Made by a program: the position numbers and the translations under genes. A stretch of 64,000 nt of DNA. Origin: JBDHHQ01 sp039586035 (GTDB taxonomy: Bacteria > Gemmatimonadota > Gemmatimonadetes > Longimicrobiales > Gaopeijiaceae). The notes beneath the pieces are model-generated. The model was given only the letters and a program-made list of their open reading frames with translations. It was not told the origin of the DNA and searched no databases. The stretch lies in assembly GCA_039586035.1 (NCBI GenBank), contig JBDHLD010000019.1, forward strand, positions 43,926 through 107,925, given 5' to 3'. Positions 1 through 9,756 of this stretch are shown one piece after another (the first letter of the stretch is position 1; the number at the start of each line of letters is the position of its first letter).

Positions 1-747
1 CTGGTCGCGAAGCTGGCCACCCGACTCGCCAAGCCCGGCGGCGTGCACGTGGTTCCATTCGGCGAGGAGGACGCCTTCATGCGGCAGTTCTCCCTGGCCG
101 ACCTGCCGGGCGTCGGCCCGTCGCTCGTGGACGCCCTACGGCGCCGCGGACTCGTGTCCGTGAGCGACGCCCTCCCCGTGGAGGAGGCGTGGCTCCAGCG
201 GTGGTTCGGACCGACGCGCGGGAGCTGGCTCTTCCGGAGGGTACGGGGCATCGATGGCTCGCGGGTGGACCCCCACGAGCCCAGAAAGAGCGTGAGCTCC
301 GAGCGTACGTTCGCCCGCGACCTGCGATCGGACGGGACGCTGGAGCGAGAGCTCATGAAGCTCGCGGTCTCCGTGGGACGGCACCTCCGCAAGGGACACC
401 TCCGCGCCCGCACCGTCACCGTGAAGCTCAGGGACGCGGACTTCCGCACGAGAACCGCCAGCCAGACGCTGTCCGAGGCGGTGGAGTCCGACGGCGTGAT
501 CTTCTCCGTGGCTCGGGACCTGCTGTCTCAGTTGCGACGCAAGCGCCGCACCCCCGCTCGGCTGCTCGGCATCGGGCTGAGCAACCTGACGGACCGCGAC
601 GAGCCGGGTCAGCTCGGGCTGTTCCGTGAGGTGGGGGTCGTGGAAACCGCCAGGCAGCGGGCCCTCGCGCGGACGGTCGACGACCTCAGAGGCAAGTTCG
701 GAGACCGCGCCGTGATCCCGGGCCGCATCGTCAAGGGCGGATCATGA
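1..747 (+). CDS. dinB: DNA polymerase IV (Y-family), C-terminal part, cut by window start
   Basis: The reading frame is open from base 1 and stops at 745-747, so about 248 C-terminal residues are visible and the catalytic palm lies outside the window. The first codons give a stretch of the type KLATRLAKPGGVHVV, which matches the end of the Y-family palm region. A helix-hairpin-helix follows (DLPGVGPSLVDALRRRG), then the little-finger domain that grips DNA in translesion polymerases (about residues 100-210). Pol IV copies past damaged bases with low fidelity. The frame overlaps the next gene by ATGA, so the two are probably translationally coupled. A GTG at 43 is only an internal valine. The family call is firm; whether it is DinB or a DinB-like paralogue cannot be settled without the N-terminus. 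Confidence 0.88.
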   Translation: MVAKLATRLAKPGGVHVVPFGEEDAFMRQFSLADLPGVGPSLVDALRRRGLVSVSDALPVEEAWLQRWFGPTRGSWLFRRVRGIDGSRVDPHEPRKSVSSERTFARDLRSDGTLERELMKLAVSVGRHLRKGHLRARTVTVKLRDADFRTRTASQTLSEAVESDGVIFSVARDLLSQLRRKRRTPARLLGIGLSNLTDRDEPGQLGLFREVGVVETARQRALARTVDDLRGKFGDRAVIPGRIVKGGS

Positions 748-1538
748 CCCCCACCGATCTCTTCGGTCCCGGCGCAGTGGTGGGGATGGTGCACCTTCTC
801 CCCCTACCGGGCTCGCCCCGGTGGGGCGGATCCATGAACCGAGTGGTCGACCGGGCGGCGCTCGACGCTCGCACGCTGATCGAGGGAGGACTCCACGGCG
901 TGATGATCGAGAACTTCGGCGACGTCCCCTACTTCCCCGGGCCGGTCCCCGCCGAAACCGTGGCGGCCATGGCCACGGTGGTCACGGCCCTCCGCCGGGA
1001 GGTCGAGGTCCCGCTAGGGGTCAACGTGCTCCGGAACGACGGCCCGAGTGCCCTGGCCGTGGCGGCGGCGGCAGGGGCAGCGTTCATCCGCGTAAACGTC
1101 CACACGGGTAGCATGTTCACGGATCAGGGCCTCATCTCCGGCAAAGCCCACGAGACCTTACGGCTTCGTGCGACGCTGCGGGCGCCCGTAGCCGTATTCG
1201 CGGACGTATTGGTGAAGCACGCCACCCCGCCGCCCGGAACGCGCGTGGAGCACGCGGCACGGGACGCTCATGAGAGAGGGCTGGCCGACGCGCTCATCGT
1301 CTCGGGAGACTCGACGGGCCTCCCTACGGATCCGGCGGTCGTGACCCGCGTGAGGGAAGCCGTGCGGGAGGTGCCGATTTGGGTCGGGAGCGGTGTGACT
1401 CCTGAGACGGCCCGCCTCCATCTGCGGACGGCGGACGGAATCATCGTGGGAAGCGCGCTGGAGCAGGACGGCGTCGCCGGTCGGGCGGTGGATGCGGAGC
1501 GAGTGCGCCGCTTCATGGACGCCGTGTCAGCTCGCTGA
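744..1538 (+). CDS. BtpA/SgcQ family TIM-barrel protein
   Basis: 264 residues starting at the ATG that overlaps the dinB stop. Family features are the N-terminal GMVHLLPLPGSPRW segment, a central HGVMIENFGDVPY motif and the C-terminal VGSGVTPETARLHLRTADG and IIVGSA segments, typical of BtpA proteins. In cyanobacteria BtpA is needed for stable photosystem I; elsewhere members (for example SgcQ) are thought to be phosphate-binding TIM-barrel enzymes related to nucleoside or sugar metabolism. The predicted protein is cytoplasmic, with no signal peptide or membrane segment. Its last 26 bases overlap the convergent methyltransferase gene. The family is clear, but the reaction in this organism is unknown and there are no photosynthesis genes nearby. 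Confidence 0.85.
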   Translation: MTPTDLFGPGAVVGMVHLLPLPGSPRWGGSMNRVVDRAALDARTLIEGGLHGVMIENFGDVPYFPGPVPAETVAAMATVVTALRREVEVPLGVNVLRNDGPSALAVAAAAGAAFIRVNVHTGSMFTDQGLISGKAHETLRLRATLRAPVAVFADVLVKHATPPPGTRVEHAARDAHERGLADALIVSGDSTGLPTDPAVVTRVREAVREVPIWVGSGVTPETARLHLRTADGIIVGSALEQDGVAGRAVDAERVRRFMDAVSAR

Positions 1539-2259
1539 GAAAGGCGCCGTCGGCGTCCCGGAACACGATCTCCGTGGCGAAACCGACGTCGTCCGCAACC
1601 GTGGACAGGGTCTCCGGGTCCACGAAGAGCTGAGGGAAGGGCGGGCCCCGCCGGCCTCCGTACTCGAGCTGGTAATGAACCTCTCCAACGTACCGTCCGT
1701 CCGGGCCCCAGATGGCGCCGCCGTCCCGGGGGTCGGTGGAGTCCATCAGGACCCGCCCCCCTTTCCCGACGACTCCCGCGAGGTGGGTCAGCAGGCGGCT
1801 CAGCCCACCCAGCGTGCCCGCGACCATCGATCCGTTCATGAGCAGCAGGACCGTGTCGTAGTCCTCGTCGTCCACGAATGCGAAGGCGTCTCCCACCCGC
1901 GCGTCGGTGACGCCGAGGCGCCGCATGGCGGTAACGGCGATGGGCAGGGGGTCCAGGGCGGTCACCCGGAGCCCCCGCCGCTGGAGGGCGAGTGCCGCAG
2001 CTCCGGCGGCGGCGCCCAGGTCCAGCACCCGGCCCTGGCAACGAGCGAGGGATTCCCGCTCCACCGGCCGGAACGCCGACTCGTCGCGGAAGAACAGGCG
2101 CACCGGCACGATCTCGGGCTCCGACACGTCGGTGTGAACCACGAAAGCCGCGGAGCCGTCCCCGTCCAGGAAGGCCTCTATGGCCTCGGCCAGGGGAAAC
2201 CACGACGGCGGGATGGCCGACTGGGGCGAGTCGGGCCGTGCGTCCGAGATCGAGGACAC
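1513..2259 (-). CDS. class I SAM-dependent methyltransferase
   Basis: 248 residues from a GTG start at 2257-2259. Motif I for SAM binding is RVLDLGAAAGAAAL (about residues 76-89), followed by an acidic residue at the end of beta 2 (VTALDPLP) and a DTVLLLMNGSM motif IV region. The first 60 residues contain an acidic, aromatic-rich cap (FFRDESAFRPVE). The substrate cannot be deduced; the fold is of the kind that methylates small molecules. Its 3' end overlaps the 3' end of the BtpA gene tail to tail. It lies downstream of the symporter gene on the same strand, separated by a strong GC hairpin, so it is probably transcribed separately. Confidence 0.8.
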   Translation of the reverse strand: MSSISDARPDSPQSAIPPSWFPLAEAIEAFLDGDGSAAFVVHTDVSEPEIVPVRLFFRDESAFRPVERESLARCQGRVLDLGAAAGAAALALQRRGLRVTALDPLPIAVTAMRRLGVTDARVGDAFAFVDDEDYDTVLLLMNGSMVAGTLGGLSRLLTHLAGVVGKGGRVLMDSTDPRDGGAIWGPDGRYVGEVHYQLEYGGRRGPPFPQLFVDPETLSTVADDVGFATEIVFRDADGAFLSELTRRP

Positions 2260-2292
2260 GAGAATCCGTGGGCGAGCCGCAGGGGCTACCGT

Positions 2293-2320
2293 GGTCCGGG
2301 CGCGGCCGGGCGCCCGGACC
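2293..2320 (-). terminator. GC-rich hairpin after the symporter gene
   Basis: An 11-bp perfect inverted repeat (2293-2303 and 2310-2320) with a 6-base loop sits 30 bases downstream of the symporter stop codon on the minus strand. No T-tract follows, so it may act as a Rho-assisted or non-canonical terminator, or as an mRNA 3'-end stabiliser. Confidence 0.5.
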
Positions 2321-2350
2321 CCGAGAGCCGGTGGCCCCCGGCGGCGCCGA

Positions 2351-4096
<1,746 letters not shown>

Positions 4097-4322
4097 TCTG
4101 CTCCCCCGTTACGTGCGGTATCGTCCCGAGCAGCGACGTCCGGATCGCCCCGAGTGGCACCGCATCTGGCCCGTATGCAGGCATCTCGTCGCCCGAATCA
4201 GACGCACACTATGCCCCGAAGTGGCAGGCGGGGCAAGCAGTTGGCTACCTCGGCCGAAACCGCGTTTCGCCGATTCCCGTACGGTGACGTGCCCCTTCAC
4301 AAGCAACCGGGAGAGCTCGGCC

Positions 4323-5597
4323 GTGCGTTCCCTTGCCGCCCTCGCGGTCCCGCTGGCCATCGCGGCACTCGCCCCGCCGTTGGGCGCGCAGAGCCAGGAG
4401 GAGCGGGACGAACGTGCCTTCCGTGTCACGGTGGGAGGCGTGGGCCTCACGGTGGGGAACGCCACCCGCGCCGACGGCCTCCGCATCAACTTCCGGGACG
4501 ACCACCTGGAGCGCGTCAACGGCATCAACCTTACGCTCTGGGCCGCGCGGGGGCAGGTGGGAGGGGACGTCAACGGTCTGGCTCTGGGTATCCTGGCTCC
4601 CCAGGCGGCCCGGATCCATGGCGCCGCCCTTGGCCTGGGTGCGGTCGTAGGGGAGGAGCGGCTGGCCGGGATGAGCGTCGGTGGCCTGGCGGTGGTCTCG
4701 TCCGGTGACGCCTACGGGGTCAACGTCGGGGGGTTGGCCAGCGTCACGCGGGGTGACATGGCCGGCTTCAATTTGGGTGGCCTGGCCACCGTGTCCCAGG
4801 GAGATCAGACCGGCATCAACGTCGGCGGGCTGGCCGTCGTCAGTCAGGGAGCGGCCCGCGGCGCCAGTGCCTCCGTCCTGGCGGTGGTCTCGCAGGGCGG
4901 CGTCCGAGGCGTCTCCCTGACCGGCCTGGCGACCGTGGCCGAAGGCTCCGTCGAAGGGCTTCAGGCGGCGGGCATGGCCGTGGTCGGGCAAGGAGCCCTG
5001 AGGGGGGTCTCCGCCGCGGGGCTGGCTCTGGTGGCGGAGGGCCCCGTCGTGGGCATCAACGCAGCGGGCCTGGCCCTCGTGGGTCAGGGCCCTCTCACCG
5101 GTGTCAACGTAGGAGGTCTGGCCGCGGTCAGCGAAGGGAGGGTGGCAGGTCTCAACGTTGGAGGCCTGGCTCTGGTAGGCGGCCCCCTCCACGGGTTCGG
5201 CGGGTCGGTCGGTGCGGTGGTGGCCCAGGGGGGGATTCGCGGCGTAGCCGTCGGCGGAGGCGCGGTCGTGACTTCGGGAGAGGTGCGGGGCGCCGCCGTG
5301 AGCGTGGGGGGCGTTGTGGCGGCGGAGGGCCTCCGCGGCATCGCCACCGGCTTGGCGAGGATCAAGTCGCCGGAGATCACGGGCACGGCGCTGTCTCTGG
5401 GCTACCTCGATGCGGCCCGGGTGGACGGGTTCACCGTCGCTGGATTCAACAGAGTCCGCGGGCGGCACAGCGGCCTTGCCATCGGGCTGTACAATTCAGC
5501 GCGGGAGCTGAGCGGCATCCAGATCGGCCTGCTGAACCGGGCCGACAACAACCCGGCTCCCTTCCGGTATCTGCCGTTCATCAACGTGCACTTCTGA
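4323..5597 (+). CDS. LA_2272-type surface repeat protein
   Basis: 424 residues. I chose the GTG at 4323 over upstream in-frame starts because GGGAGAG precedes it and the product then begins with a clean signal peptide ending at about GAQS. After about 45 residues the protein is a run of degenerate glycine-rich repeats of roughly 22-24 residues built on the theme NVGGLAVVSQG, with at least 14 units through about residue 360. It closes with GIQIGLLNRADNN and LPFINVHF, the usual ending of the surface repeat family first named from Leptospira. Repeats of this kind probably fold as a beta-solenoid or porin-like beta structure at the cell surface. No enzymatic motif is visible and the role is unknown. 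Confidence 0.75.
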   Translation: MRSLAALAVPLAIAALAPPLGAQSQEERDERAFRVTVGGVGLTVGNATRADGLRINFRDDHLERVNGINLTLWAARGQVGGDVNGLALGILAPQAARIHGAALGLGAVVGEERLAGMSVGGLAVVSSGDAYGVNVGGLASVTRGDMAGFNLGGLATVSQGDQTGINVGGLAVVSQGAARGASASVLAVVSQGGVRGVSLTGLATVAEGSVEGLQAAGMAVVGQGALRGVSAAGLALVAEGPVVGINAAGLALVGQGPLTGVNVGGLAAVSEGRVAGLNVGGLALVGGPLHGFGGSVGAVVAQGGIRGVAVGGGAVVTSGEVRGAAVSVGGVVAAEGLRGIATGLARIKSPEITGTALSLGYLDAARVDGFTVAGFNRVRGRHSGLAIGLYNSARELSGIQIGLLNRADNNPAPFRYLPFINVHF

Positions 5598-5683
5598 CGC
5601 GGCGTCGGGCGCCGCGCGCGCCTCGGGTCCTACGGCCGCCCGTGGGATGCGCCGGTCAAAACGCGGCCGCGTGAAGCCCCCGA

Positions 5684-8113
5684 CTACGTGGTCCCCGAGC
5701 TGCCCGTACCCGCGAGACCCAGGATCTCCGGTCGGACGCCCTCTTCCCGGCGCCGCCGGTCCGCCGGCTCGTCGGCGATGGCCACGCGCAGCGCCTTGAG
5801 ACCGTAGACGCCCTGGAAGTCCTCGAGCTCGAGCGTCTCCACGCCCGGCATCGTGTACCCGGCGGCCTCGAGGTAGTCCAGATAACCCAGGTACTCCTCC
5901 GCCTCCTTCTCGTGGGAGTAGGCGATCGCCAGCTTGCCGGGCTGGGTCAGCCGCTCCTGGCTGTTGCGCACGTGCGCCTTGTCGATCCGCTTCTTCACGA
6001 TCTCGTAGCGGATGTTGTAGGCACCATCCACGTCGAACTGCTTTTCGTCGGAGCGAAACCGAATCGACAGCGGTGCGTTCTGCACGAGCACCAGGTGCGT
6101 GGCGTTCAGCGGAATCGTCATCTCGGGCCGGACCTCGCGGAGCTTCCACTCGATCCTGCACATGAGCATCAGCTGCCACAGCCTGAGGTTGCGGAGGTAT
6201 AGGCGATCGAACCCACCGTGCTCCAGGAGGGAGTCCCCTACGTAGATGCTGTAGTCCACGCCGTCGGTCTTGAACATCTCGAAGTAGTGCGGGAACATGG
6301 CCTGCGCGTGGACCTCCTCCTCTTCCAGGGTGAGCGCCACGGTGTCGTTGATGAGGGAGACCGAATCGTCGAACTCCTTGCGCCGTCGGTAGAGTATCCC
6401 CAGCTCGGGGTCCAGGGCCTCCCGGTACTCGGTCACGCGGCTGCGAACCTCGTCGCCATAGTCCGCGACGCGGTCGAAGAGGGACTCCACGCCGTCGTGG
6501 AGAAAGTCGAGGACGGTGGACTCGTCATCGGCCGTGAGCCCGTCCTGGATCGCCTCGTTGAGGGCGCGGATGCGGTACGCGAGCTCGTCCAGGATCGGCA
6601 GGCGGCGCGCCCGGGTGGCGGCTCCGATGACACCGGCGGCGAGGTCCAGCTGGTAGATCAGGTCGGACTGGATGGCGGTATTGCGCTGCTCCGAGGATCC
6701 GCGAAGATCCGTCAATCCGTACAGTGGATGCAGATCCTTGAAGACGATGGGCTCGCGCTGCGGCACCTTTCCCTGAGCCTGCCGCTCCAGGTAGGCGTGA
6801 GCGGCCTCGCGGAAGCGCCACTCGACCACCGGGTGGATGGCGGTGTATTGCTCCTTGATCAGGGCCTGAATGCGGTCTTCCTGCTCCTCGAGCGTCCGCT
6901 TCATGGCCGTGGCGAAGAGATCCACGACCTCGTAGAGCTTGAGGCTGTCCAGGGCGTTGAGCCCCTTCCGCTGAGGCGTCGCCACCTCCAGGAAGCCCAG
7001 CAAGCGACCGTCGAGCTTCAACGGATAGATCACGAGGCTCCGGTACCCCTGCGCCAGCACGTGGTGCTCGAACCCGGTCTTCGCCTCGGTCTCCAGATCG
7101 TGCACGACGACGGGATCCGAGGATTCGAACGCCCGGGCGTAGAAGGATTCCTTCTTGTGAGAACACTCGGGGACGGCGTTCCCCTGCATGAGGATGCTCC
7201 GGCCCACGGGATGCGCGCCCACGATATCGTCGACATCCTGGCCCCGCTCGATGGCGATCAAGCCGAACTCCAGCTGCGGGCGGCCCAGGAAATTGCGGAG
7301 GCGGCCTCGCACCCGGTCGAGGCGTGCGGGTGAGGTCAAGGCTTCGGAGTGCAGCAAGTCGTTCTTCAGCCGGGACAGGGACTCCTGATGGGTCACGTCG
7401 GTGGCGCCCACCAGCGTCAGGCCTCGGAACTCGAACGACGTGGGCGGGAGCTTCTCCATCCAGAGCTCGAGGTTCGAGGGATCGGAGATCATCGACGCGA
7501 TGTCCTCGTCGGTGAGCTCCGGGAGGGGGCCTGTGGGCTCGACCCGCACGAAGCGCGGATCGAGGCCGACCTGGAGGTGCCGCTGCAGACCGGTGTCCTC
7601 GTCCTCCAGCGTCAGCACCATGGGGTAGTGGATGTCGGCCGCTACGCCATACAGCCAGCCCAGCGCCACGTTGTAGGCCAAGATGGCCTTGCCGGCCTTG
7701 AGGAGGTCGGCCGGCATGTCCATCCGCTCTTCGAAGGAGTCCGGATCGAAGAGACGCCGCTCGCTCGCCGCCCGCGTCATGAACACCGGCGTCATCTTGA
7801 ACGGCACCACCGCCCCCGCGAAGACCCGGTCGCCCAGGGCGAGAGGGAGCACCCCCATCAGCATCATCTCGACGAGGAACCGGTGCTCCTCCAGAGCCGA
7901 CAGGTCCTCGACGTCGCCCCGGAGCGCCTCCACGCCTTCCACCTTGTCCAGGATCGTGCGCGCGAGGTGCTCGCGCACCGGCGAGCCCCCCTCCTCGGCC
8001 ACCTGCCGCCAGAACTCCAGCAGCGGCTCGAAGGAGGCGACTGCACGGATGGGAAAGGCGCCTTCCAGGATATCGACGGCCCGTCCAAGGGGCGGCTGGC
8101 TCTTCTGACTCAT
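5684..8113 (-). CDS. large GAF-domain protein of unknown function
   Basis: 809 residues, ATG start. The only domain I recognise is a GAF fold at about residues 255-410, with a VIYPLKLDGRLLGFLEVATP core strand pair. The rest belongs to a large two-sided family with a conserved DLHPLYGLTDLRGSSEQRN element (about 490-508) and a C-terminal half rich in helices (DPELGILYRRRKEFDDSV). There are no signal peptide, membrane segments, histidine-kinase, cyclase or HD output motifs, so this looks like a cytosolic ligand-sensing or structural protein. I recall similar long GAF proteins in Bacteroidota without assigned function. It lies downstream of a repeat-bearing intergenic region and is probably transcribed alone. 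Confidence 0.65.
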   Translation of the reverse strand: MSQKSQPPLGRAVDILEGAFPIRAVASFEPLLEFWRQVAEEGGSPVREHLARTILDKVEGVEALRGDVEDLSALEEHRFLVEMMLMGVLPLALGDRVFAGAVVPFKMTPVFMTRAASERRLFDPDSFEERMDMPADLLKAGKAILAYNVALGWLYGVAADIHYPMVLTLEDEDTGLQRHLQVGLDPRFVRVEPTGPLPELTDEDIASMISDPSNLELWMEKLPPTSFEFRGLTLVGATDVTHQESLSRLKNDLLHSEALTSPARLDRVRGRLRNFLGRPQLEFGLIAIERGQDVDDIVGAHPVGRSILMQGNAVPECSHKKESFYARAFESSDPVVVHDLETEAKTGFEHHVLAQGYRSLVIYPLKLDGRLLGFLEVATPQRKGLNALDSLKLYEVVDLFATAMKRTLEEQEDRIQALIKEQYTAIHPVVEWRFREAAHAYLERQAQGKVPQREPIVFKDLHPLYGLTDLRGSSEQRNTAIQSDLIYQLDLAAGVIGAATRARRLPILDELAYRIRALNEAIQDGLTADDESTVLDFLHDGVESLFDRVADYGDEVRSRVTEYREALDPELGILYRRRKEFDDSVSLINDTVALTLEEEEVHAQAMFPHYFEMFKTDGVDYSIYVGDSLLEHGGFDRLYLRNLRLWQLMLMCRIEWKLREVRPEMTIPLNATHLVLVQNAPLSIRFRSDEKQFDVDGAYNIRYEIVKKRIDKAHVRNSQERLTQPGKLAIAYSHEKEAEEYLGYLDYLEAAGYTMPGVETLELEDFQGVYGLKALRVAIADEPADRRRREEGVRPEILGLAGTGSSGTT

Positions 8114-8220
8114 GCGGCACTCGTGAAAAGAGAGGGACGCGTTTTACACCCTAGGCCGGCGAGGAGTGCCCCCGGCCCCACCGACCGCCCCGCGCCAAGA
8201 CCCGCCGTAGCACGCCCCAC

Positions 8221-8511
8221 CCATCCTGGGGGCGCAGAGTGGATGCAGGAGTAGGCCGCGACGAGCGCGCTCCGAGGCGTACCTGAAAGGTACGTCGCAG
8301 GAGACGCGAGCCCAACGACCTCCTGCGCCGCTCTGCGCGCCCCGCCCCACAGGGGGCTCCAGCTTGGATACAGGGCTAGGCGGGCGACGAGCGCGCTCCG
8401 AGGCGTACCGAAAGGTACGTCGCAGGAGACGCGAGGAGCCCAACGACGCCCTGCGCCGCTCTGCGCGCCCCGCCCCACAGGGGGCGAGGAGCCCAACGAC
8501 GCCCTGCGCCG
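8221..8511. repeat. GC-rich interspersed/tandem intergenic repeat, two units plus partial third
   Basis: A unit beginning GCGACGAGCGCGCTCCGAGG occurs at 8258 and again at 8384 (period 126), each running about 100 bases to a CCCGCCCCACAGGGGGC end (8357 and 8485). A third, truncated copy of the GCGAGGAGCCCAACGACGCC part lies at 8484-8511. Each full unit holds a short hairpin: CGTACCT-gaa-AGGTACG in the first, CGTACC-gaaa-GGTACG in the second. The stretch between units is also related (GGATGCAGGAGTAGGCC versus GGATACAGGGCTAGGCG), so the duplication includes flanks. It fills most of the 413-base gene-free gap between pilC and the GAF gene. Short open frames here are arginine-rich and look non-coding. 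Confidence 0.8.
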
Positions 8512-8526
8512 AGATAGAGTCCCCTG

Positions 8527-9729
8527 CTACTGCACCGCGTTGATCATGTCGAAGATGGGCAAATACATCGCCACGATCATGCCGCCGACCACGACGCCGA
8601 GCACCACGATCATGACGGGCTCCATGGCGGAGAGCAGCGCCTCAACCGCGGCGTCCACTTCCTCATCGTAGAAGTCGGCGATCTTGGAGAGCATGTCGTC
8701 CAGCCCACCGGTCTGCTCTCCCACGTTGATCATCTGGACGACCATCGGCGGGAAGACGCCCGACTGCTTGAGCGGCCCAGAGATGGTATCGCCGCCCGCG
8801 ATGGACGCGCGCGAGCCCATCACGGCGTCGTGGATGACCTTGTTCCCGGCCGTCCGGGCCGTGATCTCCAACCCCTCCAGGATGGACACGCCGGAGGAAA
8901 CCAGGGTCCCCAGCGTCCGGGTGAAGCGCGCCACCGCCGCTTTCCGCAGCAGGTCCCCCATGATCGGCACCCGTAGCAGGAGGCGGTCGATGACCAAGCG
9001 TCCCTCGTCGGTGCGGTAGAACTGTCTGAGGGCGAAGGCGCCGGCCCCCCCCGCCGCAGCGCAGGCCCACCAGTAGGCCTGTAGGAAGGCGCTGGATGCG
9101 ATCACGACGCGCGTCGGCAGCGGCAGAGGGATCCCCGCGGAAGCGAACATCTGCTGGAACGTCGGGATCACGAAGAGGAGCAGGATCACCACGGCGGATA
9201 CTGCCACCGTGAGGATCACGCCCGGGTAGATCATGGCGCCCTTGATCTTCCGGATCAGCGCGTCGTTCTTCTCCAGGAACGTGGCCAGTCGCAGAAGAAT
9301 CGTGTCCAGGATACCCCCGGCCTCACCCGCAGCCACCATGTTGACGTACAGATCGGAGAACACCTTGGTGTGCCTCCGCATGGCGTCGGCCAGCGTGTGA
9401 CCGGACTCCACGTCGTACAGCACGTCTTGAATCACGGAGCGCAGATTGGTGTTCTCGGTCTGCTCGGCCAGGATGTCGAGGCTCTGCACCAGGGGCAGGC
9501 CCGCGTTGATCATCGTCGCGAACTGGCGGGTGAAGATCACGATGTCCCGGGTCTTGATCCCGGTCCCGATCTTGAAGGAGATCTGACGCTCCTTCTGGCG
9601 CACCGTGACCGGAATCAGCCGCTGGCGGTGAAGGTACTGGAGCACCTCCTCCTTGGTTTCCAGCTCGATCTCACCGCTCCGGATGTCACCCCCGGTGGCG
9701 GGCCGTGCGCTATAGGAAAACGTGGGCAT
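8527..9729 (-). CDS. pilC: type IV pilus inner-membrane platform protein PilC (T2SS GspF family)
   Basis: 400 residues. The protein has two GspF repeats, at about 65-190 and 270-390, each with the pattern FTRQFATMINAGLPLVQSL / FTRTLGTLVSSGVSILEGL followed by a G-E-x-G-G element (AAGEAGGIL; NVGEQTGGL). Three hydrophobic segments lie near 167-190, 213-235 and 370-395. It forms the membrane platform on which the PilB and PilT motors act to assemble and retract the pilin fibre. It is the third gene of pilB-pilT-pilC; the gap to pilT is 27 bases. Length and domain layout are normal for PilC. Confidence 0.93.
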   Translation of the reverse strand: MPTFSYSARPATGGDIRSGEIELETKEEVLQYLHRQRLIPVTVRQKERQISFKIGTGIKTRDIVIFTRQFATMINAGLPLVQSLDILAEQTENTNLRSVIQDVLYDVESGHTLADAMRRHTKVFSDLYVNMVAAGEAGGILDTILLRLATFLEKNDALIRKIKGAMIYPGVILTVAVSAVVILLLFVIPTFQQMFASAGIPLPLPTRVVIASSAFLQAYWWACAAAGGAGAFALRQFYRTDEGRLVIDRLLLRVPIMGDLLRKAAVARFTRTLGTLVSSGVSILEGLEITARTAGNKVIHDAVMGSRASIAGGDTISGPLKQSGVFPPMVVQMINVGEQTGGLDDMLSKIADFYDEEVDAAVEALLSAMEPVMIVVLGVVVGGMIVAMYLPIFDMINAVQ

Positions 9730-9756
9730 CAGTCGGTTGTCCTGGTCGTCGGTTGA

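Noticed and set aside
8110..8496. Arginine-rich small open frames inside the repeat region
   Set aside because: They read directly through the tandem repeats, and their repeated peptides (RYASERARR) come from the DNA repeat; no start signal or coding bias supports them.
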